A stretch of DNA of 64,000 nucleotides, from the NCBI RefSeq assembly GCF_000143415.4, contig NW_003314362.1, forward strand, positions 319,135 to 383,134, in the 5' to 3' direction. Below are positions 52,326 through 63,833 of the stretch, piece after piece (the first letter of the stretch is position 1; the number at the start of each line of letters is the position of its first letter). The translations under genes were made by a program, and so were the position numbers. The DNA comes from Selaginella moellendorffii. Lineage: Eukaryota > Streptophyta > Lycopodiopsida > Selaginellales > Selaginellaceae. The notes beneath the pieces were generated by a model, which saw only the letters and a list, made by a program, of their open reading frames with translations, did no database searches and was not told the DNA's origin.

Positions 52326-52573
52326 TTCTCCCCTCCCTCATGACCCAGCCACATACGGTAGCCTCGAGAAGCTAAATGAGCCTCAAGTGAAAGGAGTCCA
52401 AGGCAATATGGCCATGGAAAAAAGATGTGCAAACAGCAACACCAATGTCGCAACAAACGGTCATGAAAGAAAGAAAGCAATATGGCTTTCTCACATGACA
52501 ATACGATCATGGAAAACAAAAGAATGAGAATAGAACAAACGGCTCAAATCATATAGCAATACGGCTATAGAAC

Positions 52574-52849
52574 TCAATTCTCCCTTTCCTCAGAAATGTC
52601 ATCCAAGTCATAACCAAAACTCAGAAACACTCTCTTCATGTCATCCTCAGTTTCCCATGTAGCTTCGTCCATGGAATAACCATTCCACTGAACTAACAAC
52701 TCCCTAGTTGTTTTCCAGCGTGTTTTCACCAATCTTTTAGCAAGAATATTGGCCGGACTAGCCTTCTCTGCATCAATCTCTAGAACCTGGATGATGGACT
52801 AATTCATGATATCACCAGAGTGCAAACATGATTTAAGCTTGCTCACATG
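52574..52849 (-). pseudogene. C-terminal polyprotein end of the Ty3 element (chromodomain-like)
   Basis: Continues the frame from 61693: 'HVSKLKSCLHSGD', then 'ANILAKRLVKTRWKTTRELL' and 'VQWNGYSMDEATWETEDDM', a chromodomain-like tail as in plant Ty3 elements, ending with TGA at 52574-52576, about 235 bp before the polypurine tract. One in-frame stop occurs near 52802. Confidence 0.85.
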
Positions 52850-52854
52850 GAACG

Positions 52855-53048
52855 TGTAAGCTCCTGAGTTTGGACTTCCCGGGAGGTCACCCAACCCAGT
52901 ACTATTCAAACCCAAGGACGCTTAACTTCAACTATCCCAAGACCCTTAACCGATTGGAAAAGGGGGTGCACTCTTGTTCATGGGCCCTTTCCCTCTATAT
53001 TTGAACCCCATGGATCGTCTCTCAAGTCGTTCTCTTTCGTTGCTTACA
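52855..53048 (-). repeat. Cassandra-like LTR 1 (5S-derived)
   Basis: On the minus strand: GTTAAGCGTCCTTGGG (box A-like), AGTACTGGGTTGGGTGA (intermediate element-like) and GTGACCTCCCGGGAAGTCC (box C-like), in the order and spacing of plant 5S rRNA. The actual minus-strand text just before box A is slightly altered in this copy. Confidence 0.85.
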
Positions 53049-53162
53049 ATCCACCACGCTTCCCTGCAAGTTCACGCCCTCGTGAACGGAAGCTGAGAGC
53101 CGCAGCTCTCCCGAGAGCCCCGCTCTCTTGACACCCTACCCCTCGGGTCGAGCCCAGCGGGA

Positions 53163-53278
53163 GCAAACTGGACCAGCCAGATGTCAATCAACATGTGGTG
53201 TGATTCCCCTAGCCAACCAGCAAACTGGACCAGCCAGATGTCAATCAACATGTGGTGTGATTCCCCTAGCCAACCAAC
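53163..53278. repeat. Tandem 57-bp duplication inside the first interior
   Basis: The unit starting CAAACTGGACCAGCCAGATG occurs twice in direct succession; the second interior (53503-53711) has only one copy. Confidence 0.85.
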
Positions 53279-53309
53279 AGAGTCGGACCCGAGACCCTCT
53301 GATACCAAA

Positions 53310-53505
53310 TGTAAACGCTCCTGGATTTGGACTTCCCGGGAGGTCACCCAGCCCAGTACTATTCAAACCCAAGGACGCTTAACCCCAAATATCCCAAGAC
53401 CCTTAACCGATTGGAAAAGGGGGTGCACTCTTGTTCATGGGCCCTTTCCCTCTATATTTGAACCCCATGGATCGTCTCTCGAGTCGTTCCCTTTGGTTGC
53501 TTACA
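53310..53505 (-). repeat. Cassandra-like LTR 2
   Basis: 196 bp, begins TGTAAACGCTCC; internal LTR of the tandem array. Confidence 0.9.
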
Positions 53506-53793
53506 ATCCACCACGCTTCCCTGCAAGTTCACGCCCTCGTGAACGGAAGCTGAGAGCCGCAGCTCTCCCGAGAGCCTCGCTCTCTTGACACCCTACCCCT
53601 CGGGTCGAGCCCAGCGGGAGCAAACTGGACCAGCCAGATGTCAATCAACATGTGGTGTGATTCCCTCAGCCAACCAACAGAGTCGGACCCGAGACACGCT
53701 CCGATACCAAATGTAAGCTCCTGAGTTTGGACTTCCCGGGAGGTCACCCAACCCAGAATGGAAAATTTAGTCACTTACAATTGTGACTACAGT

Positions 53794-54391
53794 TGTGAGA
53801 CACAAAATCCCTAGGCCCCAAAGTGCAGCCGGAAGGGCGCCACATGGTAGTGGCCGAAGCGAGAGCCAAACGAGCGTAACACGTTTGGACCAAAAGCTCC
53901 GACTTGAAAAGTCAAAAGCGGGAGTGGAACTCCCAACGAAGTGCTCGAGGAACGAGCACGAAGCGAGCAAAAGGTGAGGCTCCAAAAAGGGACCCAAAAG
54001 GACCAACACATGACACGTGGGAGTGTCCGAGATGGACTCGAGTTGGAGTCCGAAGTGGAGTCCGAGATGGACCCGAGTTGGAGTCCGAAGTGGAGTCCGA
54101 GATGGACCCGAGTTGGAGTCCGAAGTGGAGTCCGAGATGGACCCGAGTTGGAGTCCGAAGTGGAGTCCGAGATGGACCCGAGATGGAGTCTGAGATGGAG
54201 TCCGAAGTGGAGTCCGAGGTGGACCCGAGATGGACCCGAGTTGGAGTCCGAAGTGGAGTCCGAGATGGACCCGAGATGGAGTCCGAGATGGAGTCCGAGA
54301 TGGAGTCCGAGGTGGACCCGAGATGGACCCGAAATGGAGTCCGAGATGGACCCGAGATGGAGTCCGAGATGGAGTCCGAAGTCGAGACCGG

Positions 54392-54429
<38 letters not shown>

Positions 54430-55537
54430 TCGGGACCGAGACCGAGACCGAGGCCGAGGCCGAGACCGAGCCCGAGCCCGAGTCCGAGTCTGAATCCGAG
54501 TCCGAGTCCGAGTCCAAGTCCGAGTCCGAGTCCGGAGCCTGAGAGGGTGAAAGCCCAAAGCGTTCGTCTCCCAGACCCTGGGGGGTTTGGTGAGCTCCAA
54601 AAGTATAGTAGGGGGAGGACTGCAGTGGAGCCAGTTTGGCCAAGAAAGGCCAGTTTGGCCCAGGAAGGCCGGACCCAGTGTTGGGTGATGAGCTGCCCAC
54701 TGGGAAGTCCAAGACTAGAGTGAACACAGACCGACAAGCGGGGTAGCTTGGTGTAGTGTTCAAGAGCCGGCTCTAGTTCCCCCGGGAGATCGACTGGCCG
54801 ATGCTCCCAGTCCAAGTGTGGGTGGCACTACCTACTTGGATACCTGGTGTGGCTCAACGGAACCCGCTCTAAGCCCATGGCTAGAGCACCCAAGGGCAGA
54901 AGGCGAGGAGAGTACCCAGGTGGCTCGCATAAGGCCACGGTGTTCCGAAATGTTGTCCCAAAGGCCCAGACTGTGGAAAGGAAGAGGAGCAGTCCTCTGG
55001 GGTAGTGACCAAGGACACAGTCGTGTGGTGAGGAAGTCCCAAAGGACCGTGGGACTTAGTGGTCGGGCCTGTGGGTCTCGATCCAGTGGCAGTGTTGGCA
55101 AACACGGCCAGGGGCAGAAAGGGACTTAGTGGGGACTGACAGAGGGATATTGGGGAAGGCTATTCCCCTTGTCGGTGGGCATCCTAAGGATGCTAAGGAG
55201 TGGATCTGAGATGACCACTCACGGATGGTTTGCCTAGTCTTGGAGAGCCAAGACGGTGATGCAAGTGGTATTGGACTACCAGTGTGGCAAAGGTGATTGG
55301 GCATGGCCTTAGCGTAACAGGCTGCTATGTCGGTGGTACCTTTGAGTGTCGGTCATGGGATCGGACACGTGGAGCACTTGGACCAAGTGCAAATGTTGAG
55401 TGGCATGGATGCCATTCTCGGGGCTAGCAAGTCCCAAGTCCTGGATTGGACTTATGGAGGTTGTGAATGAGACTCCTCCAAGTGGTCAGAGGTGTGGTTA
55501 AGTGACTAAACTAGAATGGAAAATTTAGTCACTTACA
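53794..55537 (+). repeat. 5' LTR of the LARD-like element
   Basis: 1744 bp, contains the GA-rich minisatellite at about 54025-54545; same family as the solo LTR at 29575-31239. Confidence 0.92.
54025..54545. repeat. GA-rich minisatellite in the LARD 5' LTR
   Basis: First half: higher-order units of about 36 bp built from GAGTCCGAGATGGACCCGAG-like blocks. Second half: 6-bp units GACCGA and GTCCGA. Purine-rich strand is plus. Confidence 0.9.
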
Positions 55538-58500
55538 ATTTGGTATCGGAGCTGTTCCTTAGTCCGACTTTTATTGGTGCTCAAGTATATCACCACTGGT
55601 GTTGGCAATGGAAGGTCCGAGAAGTGGGCCTATCTTTGAGGAGTAGCAGGTCGGGAAGATATGGCTCTCCATTACAGTTCATGTGTGAACTTGTAGACAA
55701 GGTGGTGGATAGAAAAGGGCCAATAATGGAACGACTTTGGGATCTTGGGAACAGTATATGGTTTTCCTCAAAGAGTTGAGGATGTGATCTAGATGAGCGT
55801 TTGACTTAGCAAACTGGCTAATGTAGTTGTGGTAAACAACTACGGGAAAGATAAAGACTCCAAAGCAATAAAGGAGTCACAAGATTTTCCTCATATAGTT
55901 GAGGTTGGTGCTCATGAATGTGAGACCAGAAGTAATGACCGTGGGAGGTCAAATACGGAAGAGGACTCAAGTCCTTGAAAAGGTAGCCGGGGCTACCTCT
56001 AATAAATGCTGGAACAACCCAAGGAGTTGGGGGTGTATTAAGTGGATGAGTTGGTGTTCTCATCACATGGACAAATAGTCCTAAGGGGCAAAGGTTGCCC
56101 CCAGAGAACAAAATCAAATGTCGGAGTAACACTTGTGAAAATAGTCCTTTTGAGTAGGACAGGAATGCAAGAAGTGTATTCCAGTGAGCTAGTGCCTCAC
56201 AAGTAGGACCTTACGGGTCTGTGGATTAACCAAGTCCAAAACTGCTGGATGACTCAAGTAGAGTCAACGGATGGTCCTAAAAGGACTGATTGAAGCATTT
56301 GGACTGAGGTGTGTTGTACCCCACAAAGGATGGGGGGGGATCATAGGATCCAAGGATGAGAACAGAGGGTATCTCATCGATGGCAAAATGTGCCATACTA
56401 AAGTTATGGGAAAGGTGTTCCCAGAAGAAAACAACTTTGATATAAAGTTGTGTATGACCTCTATGGTGCAGTGCTAACGGATGGTTGGCATGAGAAAGAG
56501 CGGTGTTGGTCTTGGCAAAGACTTAGACACGAAGGGGAAATGTCATAGAGGTAGGCTCGTGGAGCCGATGGTGTGGAGACACCAAATGTGCCAGGGTGTG
56601 ATACCTTGAGGCTATGTTGGTGGGTTCATGAGAACCCCTTGCCAAAGGAATCCCAATGGAAATGGGAATAGCATAGCCTAAGCTGTAGAGCATGCAGTTG
56701 GAGTGTGGTGACCCAAATAATGATGGAGGTGTGGAAGCACCAAACAATGAGTTGTAGGACTTGACAACTATGAGGCAACTAAACAAGAGGTGCAAAATAA
56801 CTGGTTAAACGGGTAGAAGGTAGCTACCCAAGATTTCTTAATAGCATAGGGAAGTTGGATATACCCTTACGGGGGATAAGTTGCTTGTGTTGCGATATAG
56901 TAAGTCAATGTCATAAAAGGAAATACTCATTGTCAAGAAAGCCATCATTGGGACACCCGAACACTCTAGAACACCAGAAGGTGGTGTTTGATGTCGCGAG
57001 GGTAATGGATAAGGCCCAAGGGACTAAGTCCCTAGCGAATGATGGATAGAAGGTGCTATCCAAATGTCCAAAGGTTGCGAAAACAGGAGAGGACTGTCTA
57101 CCAGAGTTAGACAAAGCCAAAAATAGAATTTTGGCAAGGCTAGTGATGGGCATGTAAAGGCCCATAAGCAACAATGTAATCCCAGTGTGTGGGATTATAA
57201 GGTGAGCATACCCGGATTGAAGAACCACTCCCTGGGCTATTGGGTTGGTTCATCCCTAGGAATACTTGCTAAGGCATGATAGAAAGTGCAAAGCTATCCT
57301 CCTGGTCTGAAGGAGAATGACCGAAGGAAAGGTGCGAAGCCAAAAGCAAGAAGTAAAGGGATAGAACCGAACCGTAGGAATCAAAGGGCATAACCAAGGT
57401 TGGTTATGCCAGCTGAGAGTGGAGAATCAAGTGGGGGCTCGAGGGTGTTGCCGCTAGCAACCGTGATGCCATGGAGAGTCTAAAATATGGAATTGTCCAT
57501 GTTAGACTATGTGGCATTTGGAAGGCTTACAAAAAGGGAGGCCTTAGCAAGCTGAGGGACAGAGTTCCTTCAAGGTTCCCAAAGACGATTCTAGGTAGCT
57601 TAGTACCTAGAAAGGCCAAGTGTAAATGGTTCATGGAACGCGCGAAATCAGAGTGGCGCAGCAGAAGCGTGGTCTTGAAGCTTGCCATGAAGCAAGGCTA
57701 TCAAGGTTAGGGAAGTAGTTCCCGAGTGTTCAAAGAGAGGGCTTTGAACGAAAGTCGATGGTTAAGGACTTTCACGCTTATGCAGGAACCATGTTACAGT
57801 GGTCGGAGGACTTGCCAAGCGAGATTGGCACGTCGGGGGAACAAATACCCTAGTTGAAGGTGATAACTTCAAAAAGGGTGGGCCATGGGGCCGAGCATGG
57901 AGGAGTCCATGCATGATCACAGACATGTCAAGTGAGAGGACTTGGCAGTGTGGAGGAACTAGGTTCCTAAGCTGTGATCTGTAGCGCGCTTTAAAAATAA
58001 GTTGGTGCACCGGCGTGGGGAGTCACGCCAGGCATCTTGTGTGATGCCGTCCGTAGATGCATATACGGAGGTTGGGTTCAAGTCCCGACCCTCTAGTGCT
58101 TGGGTTCAAGTCCCAAATCACTAGGGCGTGGTGATGGTTTGGAATATGAGGACACTTATATTTCGGTGGTCATGGACTCTCAGTGGGGAGACTGGTTTGG
58201 GCACACCGCCAAGCGAGGGATGCCTCGGAGTCGTGATGCACGGTTAGATTGCTTAGTGTGAAAGCTCGGCATATCTAACTTGAACGCTTTGGTGCAAGTG
58301 GCACCAAGGTCGTGGTGAGTGAGATGGGGACACCTAATCTTAGTTGCTATGAACCCTTGGCCGTAAGGGCTAGCTTGGGTGCACCGCCAAGTGTGGGGGA
58401 TGCCCCCGGGGTTATAGTCAACAACTTGGAGGTCTAGAAGACCAAGTACCTATTGGCAACTCTGTTAAGGTGCCAAGGTGAGATCACTAGGTGATCTTAT

Positions 58501-59625
58501 GGCCAGATAAGGACAAGGTCCTTGGTTGGCTAAGGAATGAAGTTCCTGGTTCAAAATGTTGAAATTGAACTGTTTAAGGTGGTGTGGCTTGGTCGTGATG
58601 ACCAAGTGGGAAGAGCACCTAAGGGAAATAAATTATGTCCGTGCGATGGCATAGTGAGTCCGAGGAAAGTAGTCTCTATAAAAGACCCATGGGAAGGTCA
58701 CGAAGTTGGGCCGTGGGTAGAGCCCATAGCAGAAGATGCTAAAGAGACATACTAGGGGTGAACATCCTCCGGACTTGGCAAAGAAGAGTCTTTGCTATGG
58801 AACCGAAACAATACCTCAAGGAGGGAGGTAGAGATTCGATGTTGCTTGGTGCAACAATCAACGGATAAGAGCAAAAGATGAGTGGCCAAGATAGGGCCGT
58901 GGAATCCCTTGGAAGGAATCCAAGTGACAAAGTTAGGCGAGGAACACTAATGTGTTGGATGCTAACAAGTTGCCGGAAAGGAAGTGTGTTTCCAAGGAGG
59001 GATTCCGAAATGCTCCGATTTGGCAAAAGTGGAAGCTCCAAGGGAGGGAGCGGTAAGGTAGCCAAATGATAGGGCCATGAACAGCCCTAGCACAAAGTAT
59101 GATAACTGGAACTTTGGCACGAAATAGAAGAGAGGATGATGGTGCCCTCGAGTAGAGAACTTCCTAGGATGGGAAGTGGAGTTGCACAAAAGGTGCAAGG
59201 CAAGGTGTCGGAGACACCTAGGAAATTGACTCCAAGAAGTCAAAATTCAAAGTTCCAAAGTGCAAAGGTTATATCGATGGAAATTGAGACTACTCGAGAA
59301 GGAGTAGTGGGATTGACTTAGAGAAGGGTCTCTAAGAGGTTTAGCGAGAACTAAACCAATAAAAGGAGAGAACCACTATATGTGGTCCAATCAGTCTCTA
59401 AGTTGGAGAGACTACCCTCCTTAGAGGATATGCAAAAGGCATGGTGAGCCTTCAATGTCCAACCATTGACGAATATGGAGAAGGCATGGTGAGCCTTCAA
59501 TGTCACACCATTGACAAATATTGGCTACGCGCCAAGGATGGAAATGGTAACACATGCGGGTGTTACTTTATAAAATGGTTCACCGTTCGATGAGGACATC
59601 GAACTTCGTCTATGGGTGGTGGAGT
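55538..59625 (+). other. Non-coding interior of the LARD-like element
   Basis: 4.1 kb without gag, protease, reverse transcriptase or integrase motifs in any frame; open frames are below 110 codons and have no domains. Confidence 0.8.
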
Positions 59626-60290
59626 TGTGAGACACAAAATCCCTAGGCCCCAAAGTGCAGCCGGAAGGGCGCCACATGGTAGTGGCCGAAGCGAGAGCCA
59701 AACGAGCGTAACACGTTTGGACCAAAAGCTCCGACTTGAAAAGTCAAAAGCGGGAGTGGAACTCCCAACGAAGTGCTCGAGGAACGAGCACGAAGCGAGC
59801 AAAAGGCGAGGCTCCAAAAAGGGACCCAAAAGGACCAACACATGACACGTGGGAGTGTCCGAGATGGACTCGNNNNNNNNNNNNNNNNNNNNNNNNNNNN
59901 NNNNNNNNNNNNNNNNNNNNNNNNNNNNNNNNNNNNNNNNNNNNNNNNNNNNNNNNNNNNNNNNNNNNNNNNNNNNNNNNNNNNNNNNNNNNNNNNNNNN
60001 NNNNNNNNNNNNNNNNNNNNNNNNNNNNNNNNNNNNNNNNNNNNNNNNNNNNNNNNNNNNNNNNNNNNNNNNNNNNNNNNNNNNNNNNNNNNNNNNNNNN
60101 NNNNNNNNNNNNNNNNNNNNNNNNNNNNNNNNNNNNNNNNNNNNNNNNNNNNNNNNNNNNNNNNNNNNNNNNNNNNNNNNNNNNNNNNNNNNNNNNNNNN
60201 NNNNNNNNNNNNNNNNNNNNNNNNNTCCGAGATGGAGTCCGAGATGGAGTCCGAGATGGAGTCCGAGATGGAGTCCGAAGTCGAGACCGG

Positions 60291-60328
<38 letters not shown>

Positions 60329-61436
60329 TCGGGACCGAGACCGAGACCGAGGCCGAGGCCGAGACCGAGCCCGAGCCCGAGTCCGAGTCTGAATCCGAGT
60401 CCGAGTCCGAGTCCAAGTCCGAGTCCGAGTCCGGAGCCTGAGAGGGTGAAAGCCCAAAGCGTTCGTCTCCCAGACCCTGGGGGGTTTGGTGAGCTCCAAA
60501 AGTATAGTAGGGGGAGGACTGCAGTGGAGCCAGTTTGGCCAAGAAAGGCCAGTTTGGCCCAGGAAGGCCGGACCCAGTGTTGGGTGATGAGCTGCCCACT
60601 GGGAAGTCCAAGACTAGAGTGAACACAGACCGACAAGCGGGGTAGCTTGGTGTAGTGTTCAAGAGCCGGCTCTAGTTCCCCCGGGAGATCGACTGGCCGA
60701 TGCTCCCAGTCCAAGTGTGGGTGGCACTACCTACTTGGATACCTGGTGTGGCTCAACGGAACCCGCTCTAAGCCCATGGCTAGAGCACCCAAGGGCAGAA
60801 GGCGAGGAGAGTACCCAGGTGGCTCGCATAAGGCCACGGTGTTCCGAAATGTTGTCCCAAAGGCCCAGACTGTGGAAAGGAAGAGGAGCAGTCCTCTGGG
60901 GTAGTGACCAAGGACACAGTCGTGTGGTGAGGAAGTCCCAAAGGACCGTGGGACTTAGTGGTCGGGCCTGTGGGTCTCGATCCAGTGGCAGTGTTGGCAA
61001 ACACGGCCAGGGGCAGAAAGGGACTTAGTGGGGACTGACAGAGGGATATTGGGGAAGGCTATTCCCCTTGTCGGTGGGCATCCTAAGGATGCTAAGGAGT
61101 GGATCTGAGATGACCACTCACGGATGGTTTGCCTAGTCTTGGAGAGCCAAGACGGTGATGCAAGTGGTATTGGACTACCAGTGTGGCAAAGGTGATTGGG
61201 CATGGCCTTAGCGTAACAGGCTGCTATGTCGGTGGTACCTTTGAGTGTCGGTCATGGGATCGGACACGTGGAGCACTTGGACCAAGTGCAAATGTTGAGT
61301 GGCATGGATGCCATTCTCGGGGCTAGCAAGTCCCAAGTCCTGGATTGGACTTATGGAGGTTGTGAATGAGACTCCTCCAAGTGGTCAGAGGTGTGGTTAA
61401 GTGACTAAACTAGAATGGAAAATTTAGTCACTTACA
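59626..61436 (+). repeat. 3' LTR of the LARD-like element (contains gap)
   Basis: Same sequence as 53794-55537; the minisatellite is replaced in large part by N (59873-60225). Confidence 0.9.
59873..60225. other. Assembly gap (353 N) within a minisatellite
   Basis: N run inside the tandem-repeat part of the 3' LTR; the repeat evidently could not be assembled. Confidence 0.95.
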
Positions 61437-61461
61437 ATTGTGACTAAATTGTTGGGTGTGA

Positions 61462-61484
61462 CCCTAAACCCTAAACCCTAAACC
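61462..61484. repeat. Interstitial plant telomeric repeat
   Basis: Three exact CCCTAAA units plus CC (61462-61484), at the junction between the right end of the LARD and the Cassandra-like sequence. Confidence 0.9.
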
Positions 61485-61498
61485 GCTCCGATACCAAA

Positions 61499-61692
61499 TG
61501 TAAGCTCCTGAGTTTGGACTTCCCGGGAGGTCACCCATCCCAGTACTATTCAAACCCAAGGACGCTTAACTCCAAGTATCCCAAGACCCTTAACCGATTG
61601 GAAAAGGGGGTGCACTCTTGTTCATGGGCCCTTTCCCTCTATATTTGAACCCCATGGATCGTCTCTCAAGTCGTTCTCTTTCGTTGCTTACA
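61499..61692 (-). repeat. Cassandra-like outer right LTR
   Basis: 194 bp, three differences from LTR 1 seen by eye; keeps the 5S-like boxes. Confidence 0.9.
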
Positions 61693-63129
61693 GAACGTTG
61701 GATGAATTTTCGAACTAACTGGCAAGTCCAAAGTGTATGCAAGATCCCTCACACGCTGTAAAATTGTCCAAGGCCCACAATACCGTGGGGACAACTTAGC
61801 ACTACCACTTCCTTTTAGAGATTGTTGTGCATCCGACAGCTTAAGGAAAACCTTGTCACCAACTTTGTACTCTTAATGACAACAATGCTCATTAGCCAAT
61901 CTTTTGTCTCGTTCTTGAGCTTACTTCATGTTCAATTTTGCCAACTCAAGCTTGTCTTGCATATCCTCCAGGAAATCATAATCATGAGGAACCCAAACCA
62001 AAGCCAAATTCAAACTCACAGGAGACCTAGGCTCATAGCCATACATCGCCATAAAAGGAGACATGCCAATAGCCGATTGATGAGCGCTATTGTGAGCAAA
62101 CTGAAGCAAAGGCAAGTATTTTTCCCATACTCCCTGTCGAGTCAAGTTTCCCACAAAAGACCGTAGCATATCTTCTAATAGCTGATTCATGCGCTCTATC
62201 TGCCCATCAGATTGTGGATGCTCACCACTACTCATGCTCAGTTTAGTCTCTAGTTTTTCAAAGACCGTTTGCCAAAACTTGGATGTGAACTTAGGATCCC
62301 GATCACTCACAATGTCACCCGGCAAACCATAGAGACTAAATAACTGGTCTACAAACAACTGAGCAAGTTCAGAAGCTTTTATCATTGTCTTCACAGGGAA
62401 AAAGTGAGCCATCTTCGTCAAACGATCCACAACAACCCAAATAGCATCATTTCCTCGAAAGGTTTTGGGCAAACCAGTGATAAAGTCCATCGAGATGCTA
62501 TCCCATTTATTCTCGGGTACACGTAAAGGATGATAGAGGCTAGCAAGCTTCTGATGATCAACTTTGACCGCTTGGCAGGTCAAGCAACCACGTACGTACT
62601 TCTCAACATCTTACTTCATCCCAGGCCAAAAGAAATGCCTCTTCACCAACATATACGTTCTCAATACCCTCGGATGCCCAGCACTTGGCATATTATGACA
62701 CTCAACCAAAATCCGTTTGATGAGTTTGTCAACACGAGGAACCACTACACGTCCCTTCTTCACCAGGATTCCATCTCGTATCTTGAATGACGCAAACTTG
62801 TCACCCTTTAAATCTGTAGAGGCGTCCCTCAACAAAACCTTCGCGCGAATATCAGTGATAAAGGAGTTGAAGTCAGCAAACTCCTTAAGCTCATCCAAGA
62901 GATCGCTGGATAGCTTCACGAACGAGATAGAATTTACCATCCTAGATAACGCCTTAGCCACCTTATTGTCACCTCCATGCTTGTACCGGATCTGAACAAA
63001 CATTTCCTGCAGGAACTCTTGCCAACGAGCAAGGCGGCCTCGAAGATCCACATCTGGAGAGACTAATGAATTGAATCTACATGGAAGTCCGATCCATACA
63101 GATAATGTTGCCATTCTCAAGTAAGTCAA
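61693..63129 (-). pseudogene. RNase H end and integrase of the Ty3 element
   Basis: Minus-strand order: RNase H end ('GRLARWQEFLQEMFVQIRYK', 'KVAKALSRM'); integrase zinc finger ('ECHNMPSAGHPR', 'HFFWPGMK' then a stop, 'CLTCQAVK'); integrase core with Asp in 'SMDFITGLPK', Asp in 'VSDRDPKF' and Glu in 'GQIERMNQ'; 'HNSAHQSAIGMSPF'; then 'GDKVFLKL' and 'LSPRYCGPWTIL' down to 'KIHPTF' at 61693, where the Cassandra-like array interrupts it. Stops near 62610 and 61921 break the frame. Confidence 0.9.
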
Positions 63130-63803
63130 TTCCGCTGTGTGGTATCAAACTTGTGGCTCATGAATGCGAGAGAATACCTAACTTGAAGCAATACGGCCCC
63201 AAAAGCACTATCACTCACATCATTGCCTATAATTTCCACCACAGTCACCTTATTATTCATTGATCCCTTCAGAACAATCCTTGCTCTAATGTCTAGCTTT
63301 ATGGCAACGAAAACAATTGCCCTCCACCTTGTCCTTCTCTTGTTAGTCCAAACGAAGTTTCTTAGTCTCATTGCCATCTTCATGCTTCAAGCCATCATGG
63401 AATAACGACTGTTTCTTCCCCGAATATGATCTATTTTCACCTTATCCTCACAAGGATTGTGAGACCAACAACTTTCCCACAATTCCAACCAAGAATCAAC
63501 CTCTTGACTATCACAAACATCCGGTGATGATTTCCATTCCATAATACCATAATCCTTGGCATGCTTGATGTACCAATGGTAATCACGGACATGAGATCGA
63601 TTCAATCCTTGAGGGTCCATGCGAAGCAAGAAATCCTTAATGAGATTGACGGAATCCTTAACCTCCTTTATGTCGCTTTGAACTGCAGAAATCTGGCGTC
63701 CTTGCCGCAAAACGACATCATTAAGAGTTTCTTCCGCATCATCATGGCTATCATCACTAACGCCATACTCCTCATCAGGATCAATATCTTGCTCTCCCGC
63801 CAT
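63126..63803 (-). pseudogene. gag of the Ty3 element, fused by deletion to RNase H
   Basis: Starts MAGEQDIDPDEEYG at 63803, 18 bp after the primer-binding site; an acidic N-terminus is followed by a coiled-coil-like stretch ('VDKS'-free, 'QSDIKEVKDSVNLIKDFLL'). A stop lies at about 63387. Further down, 63275-63320 encodes a CCHC zinc knuckle (C-F-R-C-H-K-A-R-H-stop-S-K-D-C; one stop inside it). Within about 60 bp the sequence passes to 'SDSAFGAVLLQ' and 'LAFMSHKFDTTQ' of RNase H, so protease and reverse transcriptase have been lost. Confidence 0.7.
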
Positions 63804-63833
63804 CCCCAAAAGAATGTGCTGCTTTGATACCAA

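Larger units (their letters stand above)
53794..61436 (+). mobile_element. LARD-like LTR retrotransposon with long minisatellite LTRs
   Basis: LTRs 53794-55537 (1744 bp) and 59626-61436 (about 1.8 kb with a gap), TGTGAGACAC...CACTTACA. Plus orientation: primer-binding site TTTGGTATCGGAGC follows the left LTR (about 55539-55552), and a purine tract GGGTGGTGGAG precedes the right LTR (59615-59625). The 4.1-kb interior has no gag-pol. LTRs are nearly identical outside the gap (one difference noticed), so it is young. It lacks a simple target-site duplication; instead a 35-bp piece of its own LTR end plus ATTGTGACTA flanks both sides. Confidence 0.92.
52855..61692 (-). mobile_element. Tandem Cassandra-like TRIM array, interrupted by a LARD
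   Basis: Outer LTRs of 194 bp each (52855-53048 and 61499-61692), TGTAAG...TTACA, flanked by a perfect 5-bp duplication GAACG (52850-52854 and 61693-61697) inside the Ty3 integrase tail. Inside are a second LTR (53310-53505) and the first part of a third (53712-53755), so the element is LTR-interior-LTR-interior-LTR. Interiors (about 206-261 bp) are non-coding and each ends at GATACCAAA next to the following LTR (initiator-Met primer-binding site on the minus strand). The LTR minus strand carries 5S rRNA-like box A, intermediate element and box C. Confidence 0.92.

Noticed and set aside
53767-54815. Frames of 277-334 codons in the LARD LTR
   Set aside because: Same minisatellite artefact; no start context, no conservation of one frame, and the units vary freely between copies.
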